Source of the DNA: Zarea fungicola
Taxonomy: Eukaryota; Ascomycota; Sordariomycetes; Hypocreales; Cordycipitaceae
Length of the DNA stretch: 64,000 nucleotides
Direction: 5' to 3'
Assembly: GCA_900169235.1 (NCBI GenBank)
Contig: FWCC01000064.1
Coordinates: forward strand, 124,001 to 188,000
The notes under the pieces were generated by a model that searched no databases, was not told the DNA's origin, and saw only the letters and a program-made list of their open reading frames with translations. Position numbers and translations under genes: made by a program. Below, piece after piece: positions 60,861 through 64,000 of this stretch (the stretch's first letter is position 1; the number at the start of each line of letters is the position of its first letter).

Positions 60861-62266
60861 TGTGGCGAATGCGACTGATGGAATGGGATGGTTGGAGAGG
60901 GCTGTTGTTTCGAATCAAGGGATGCGAAAGGCTCGGAAACGTAGCGACACAAGGGTTTTGCGGATTGGCTATGCGCCGTCGCGAGCCTTTTCAAGGGTGA
61001 GCTGCTTTGCAAGAATACCAATATGCTTCTGTGGATCGCGAAGAATGGCAAAGCGCTGAAATTAATAATAATGAGCGGGCTCGATGGTTGTTGGGATGGG
61101 ATGAGTGTGCAGAAAGCCGCGCGCGCTGGCTACCTGAAGACTGCTAGCTTCCAGAGCAACAAGGGCTTTTGGTTGTGCAGGCAATCAATCCGTTCCTGAC
61201 AAAGGGAACGAGGCGGCTGGGACTGGCCCCACGCAGTTGTACCACCTTGCTGGGAGATGCGCCTGTACCTGACCGATGGTTGTCCTTTCTAAGGCGATAC
61301 GTGCATCTTACAGCGGCAAGGTACAGAGCACAGCGCACATCCAAGGCGTGTTACAGTGAGCCCGCCCTTGTCCGACCGTCTCTATAAACCAGGGACGGCC
61401 AGGATTCTTCGGACTGTACATACTGCAGACAAAGGTTTTTTTTTTTTGCGCTTTATTTTAAATATTCCATAAACTTAACCAAAATTTAAACAACTTTTTC
61501 TCTCTTCATGTCTATTCATCCACAATGTCTACTGAAATGCACACTCGGAATAAACTCTACTAGCTGATCTTGATCTGGGGCTTCCTATTTTAGTAACTGG
61601 ACTTCATAACCCCGATCCAAGGCAGCACCAATACAGAGTAACAAGGTTTGGCTTCCACAGCACTGCAAAAGAGAAACTCGTGCGAAAACCGTTCAATTTG
61701 TAAATCAATTCACACCATTTCTGGAACCATGAATATCCGTACTACCACCAAGATCAATAAATACCCAGCAAGCGACAGTCATGCCCCCTCACGGCGTCGC
61801 AGTATTTTATAGGGGTTTTGGCTGGGGGTGGGTCAAAAAATCTGGCCTGATGGAGTGCTGCAACTTTCTTCTCATCCATGCCTTGGCGAGGGCGAGGCGC
61901 CGTTCAAGCTAAAAAGCATCTCCAAAAAAAAAAGGACTACCAGCTCCCGACTCGCCCCCTTTCGACATCATTACATACATCACCACCTCTCGCATCCACC
62001 TCTCGCATCTCGGCCGATCACTACCTTTGCTTCATCAGTCGCTGCGGCTGTCATACGCGGCAGACTCTACACCACCTGACTCGCCTGTCACACGATGCGA
62101 TAGTTGACCTTTGACATAGCCTATCAGTCAACCAACCAGCTGAATGAGATTGCCGCCGTCGACGGGCAGCCTCGTTGTAGCATCATTTCGCCCTGGCCGA
62201 CTGTCGGCCGTGGCCTCTGTTACGTATTGAATACTCGTTTTGTGCATTTATAAAACCAATCACAAG
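60861..62266. promoter_or_regulatory. divergent promoter region, THO1 / DCR2-like
   Basis: 1.4 kb between divergent start codons. It has a T-run near 61437-61447 followed by an AT-rich block (61448-61500), and short frames only. Promoters of both genes are expected; no specific site is recognised. Confidence 0.45.
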
Positions 62267-64000
62267 ATGACGCGACGAATCGTGAGCCTCGCCTGTCCTA
62301 TGCGACTGCGCCGCACAGCCACTAACTGACTTCCCACGGACAGGTACGCAATCTAATACAGCTAACGGCAGCTGCAGTCGTCACCGTGCTTGTTGTGCTC
62401 TTCCTCGATCGCAGTTACAGAGTACTGCCGACATCTCTACACAACTACCTACCTACGCACCATCCCGGCCATGTCGTTACCGACGTCACGCTCGTCACAT
62501 GCTCGTCCGTCAATCCATTGTCGAAATGCGACCTCGACCCCAAAAAATGGCATCGGATCGACAAGGAGTTATTCCTCAACCGTGCCTGGGCATCAAGGGC
62601 CTACCTGTTTGTTAGCCGCAAGCATGAAGAGGAGCTCGTTGACGGCGACTCGGTTGTTGTCGACTTGAAAGTTGGCCCAATGAAGCCAACAGACGAAAAG
62701 GACGACCCCCATACGGTATGGGAATCCCGACCCGGCGGCATTTGGATAAAGCGCTCCTCACAAAAGGTTTCAAGCGATTCCAACGACGCCATTACAAATA
62801 TTGATGTCCTGTTTGGCGACGATGCCGTCGAAGCTCGCGACGGCTGGGCAATCCGCGGCACGCCTCTCCAGATTGATTCCAGTGGCACCTACCACTCGGC
62901 CCATGTCACTGTCCGTCGCGGTGCACCCGTCGAACCGAAGAAGCCGAAGCTCCGTATCCCAGACAGTGGCAGGTTCAAGATTCTCCAGATAGCCGATCTT
63001 CATCTGAGCACTGGTGTCGGCGTCTGTCGCGACGTCTTTCCGGCCTTGGAGAGGGGCGAGAAGTGCGAGGCCGACCCCAGAACGCTAGAGTTTGTCGACA
63101 AAATGATTAATGAGGAGAAACCCGACTTTGTCGTTCTCAGTGGCGATCAAGTCAACGGCGAAACAGCACCTGATCCACAATCAGTACGTGAGAATTGGTA
63201 CAGAAGGGTTTTAAACTTGATGCAAAGTTGCGCTAACCCAACATGCTTCTATTTTTAGGCCATTTTCAAGATTGCTCTCATGCTCAAGGAACGCAAGCTT
63301 CCCTATGCGACCATCTTTGGCAACCATGATGATGCGCAGGGAATGAGCCGCGAGGCGCAAATGACTCTAATGGAATCGCTGCCCTACTCGCTTGCCAAGG
63401 CCGGCCCTGCCGATATTGACGGTGTCGGCAACTACTACCTTGAAATTCTGGGCCGCGGCTCGAGCGATCACTCAGCCGTTACCGTCTACTTTTTTGATAC
63501 ACATTCCTACTCACCCAACGAGAAGAAGTACAAGGGCTACGACTGGGTAAAGCCCAGTCAGATCGAATGGTTCAACAGGACGGCCGACAGCCTCGTCAAG
63601 GCCCACGCCGAATACACCCACCAGCATATGGATATTGCATTTATTCATATCCCGCTTACCGAGTACGCCAACTACAACCAGTCCTGGGTCGGTCGGTGGC
63701 GTGAGGGTGTCACTGCGCCCCTTTTCAATCCTGGCTTCCGAGATGCCCTTGTTGACAAAGGCATTGTCATGGTCAGCGCAGGACAGTACGTATTTCCTCC
63801 TTTAGTTGGTCGCTTAACCGGCTGTCGATTGTATTGAACCACACGCTAACCAGCTACCCTTTTAGTGATCACGTCAATGACTACTGCATCCTCTCCACCG
63901 AGGGCGAGCAGGCCGACCCAGCCATGTGGATGTGCTACGCTGGTGGCGTCGGCTTTGGTGGCTACGCCGGATACGGCGGCTTTTACCGCCGCGTGCGTCT
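62267..64000 (+). CDS. DCR2: DCR2-like membrane phosphoesterase (partial, cut by window end)
   Basis: Calcineurin-like metallophosphoesterase related to yeast Dcr2, a phosphatase tied to cell-cycle start and to dampening of the unfolded-protein response. Exons seen: 62267-62281 (15 nt, MTRRI), 62344-63183, 63259-63785 and 63866 to beyond 64000. The tiny first exon joins MTRRI to VRNLIQLTAAAVVTVLVVLF, giving an N-terminal anchor (about 8-27). The metal-site motifs are complete up to the cut: ILQIADLHLSTG (D223, H225), VVLSGDQVNG (D273), ATIFGNHDD (N307, H308) and IAFIHIPLTEY. The last junction restores VSAGH-DHVNDYCILS, carrying the C-terminal metal-binding histidine (GHDH). The frame is open at the window edge, and the 3' end and total length are not visible. 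Confidence 0.9.

Overview
The window is nuclear DNA of a filamentous ascomycete. Genes are split by short introns (mostly 50-170 nt, GT...YAG, often with a CTAAC/CTGAC-like branch site). The coding repertoire is fungal: ARG5,6 bifunctional enzyme, GH76 cell-wall mannosidase, Zn2Cys6 factor, Clr5-domain protein, UstYa-like protein. The protein style suggests Sordariomycetes, probably Hypocreales; this is inferred from family resemblance, and no species is claimed. I support 18 protein genes. No rRNA, tRNA or CRISPR was recognised.

Layout. 0.4-10.6 kb is a compact housekeeping block: AP-3 mu (-), a DMAC1-like mitochondrial membrane protein (+), exosome subunit RRP4 (+), fatty-aldehyde dehydrogenase (-) and SDH iron-sulfur subunit (+). 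11.0-16.7 kb holds ARG5,6 (-) and a synaptobrevin v-SNARE (-). After a 5.3 kb gene-free stretch comes a GH76 mannosidase of the Dcw1/Dfg5 family (+). 24.5-28.5 kb carries an NmrA-like oxidoreductase (-), a Zn2Cys6 regulator (+) and a UstYa-like protein (-). This looks like a small accessory locus whose divergent promoter holds two matching CGG-N4-CCG sites. 29.5-36.8 kb has a membrane-anchored nucleotide pyrophosphatase/phosphodiesterase (+) and a ULS1-type SNF2/RING translocase (+). A 6.3 kb gene-free stretch containing a 243-bp TA-flanked MITE precedes a large Clr5-domain protein (+). Then come a TRM61/GCD14-like methyltransferase (+), a 1439-aa mostly disordered protein with a C-terminal methyltransferase-like fold (-), a 6.2 kb gene-free stretch, a THO1-like SAP protein (-) and a DCR2-like phosphoesterase (+) cut by the window end.

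Most genes are unrelated housekeeping functions: mitochondria (SDH, ARG5,6, DMAC1-like), vesicle traffic (AP-3, v-SNARE), RNA metabolism (RRP4, TRM61-like, THO1), cell wall (GH76) and genome stability (ULS1). The NmrA/Zn2Cys6/UstYa trio is the only part that looks like a specialised, possibly co-regulated pathway. Three gene-free stretches of 5-6 kb total about 28% of the window. Each lies upstream of the 5' end of one gene: GH76, Clr5-domain and the methyltransferase-like giant.

Exon boundaries below were placed by eye from splice signals, reading-frame continuity and family conservation. Each multi-exon gene given adds up to an integral reading frame.
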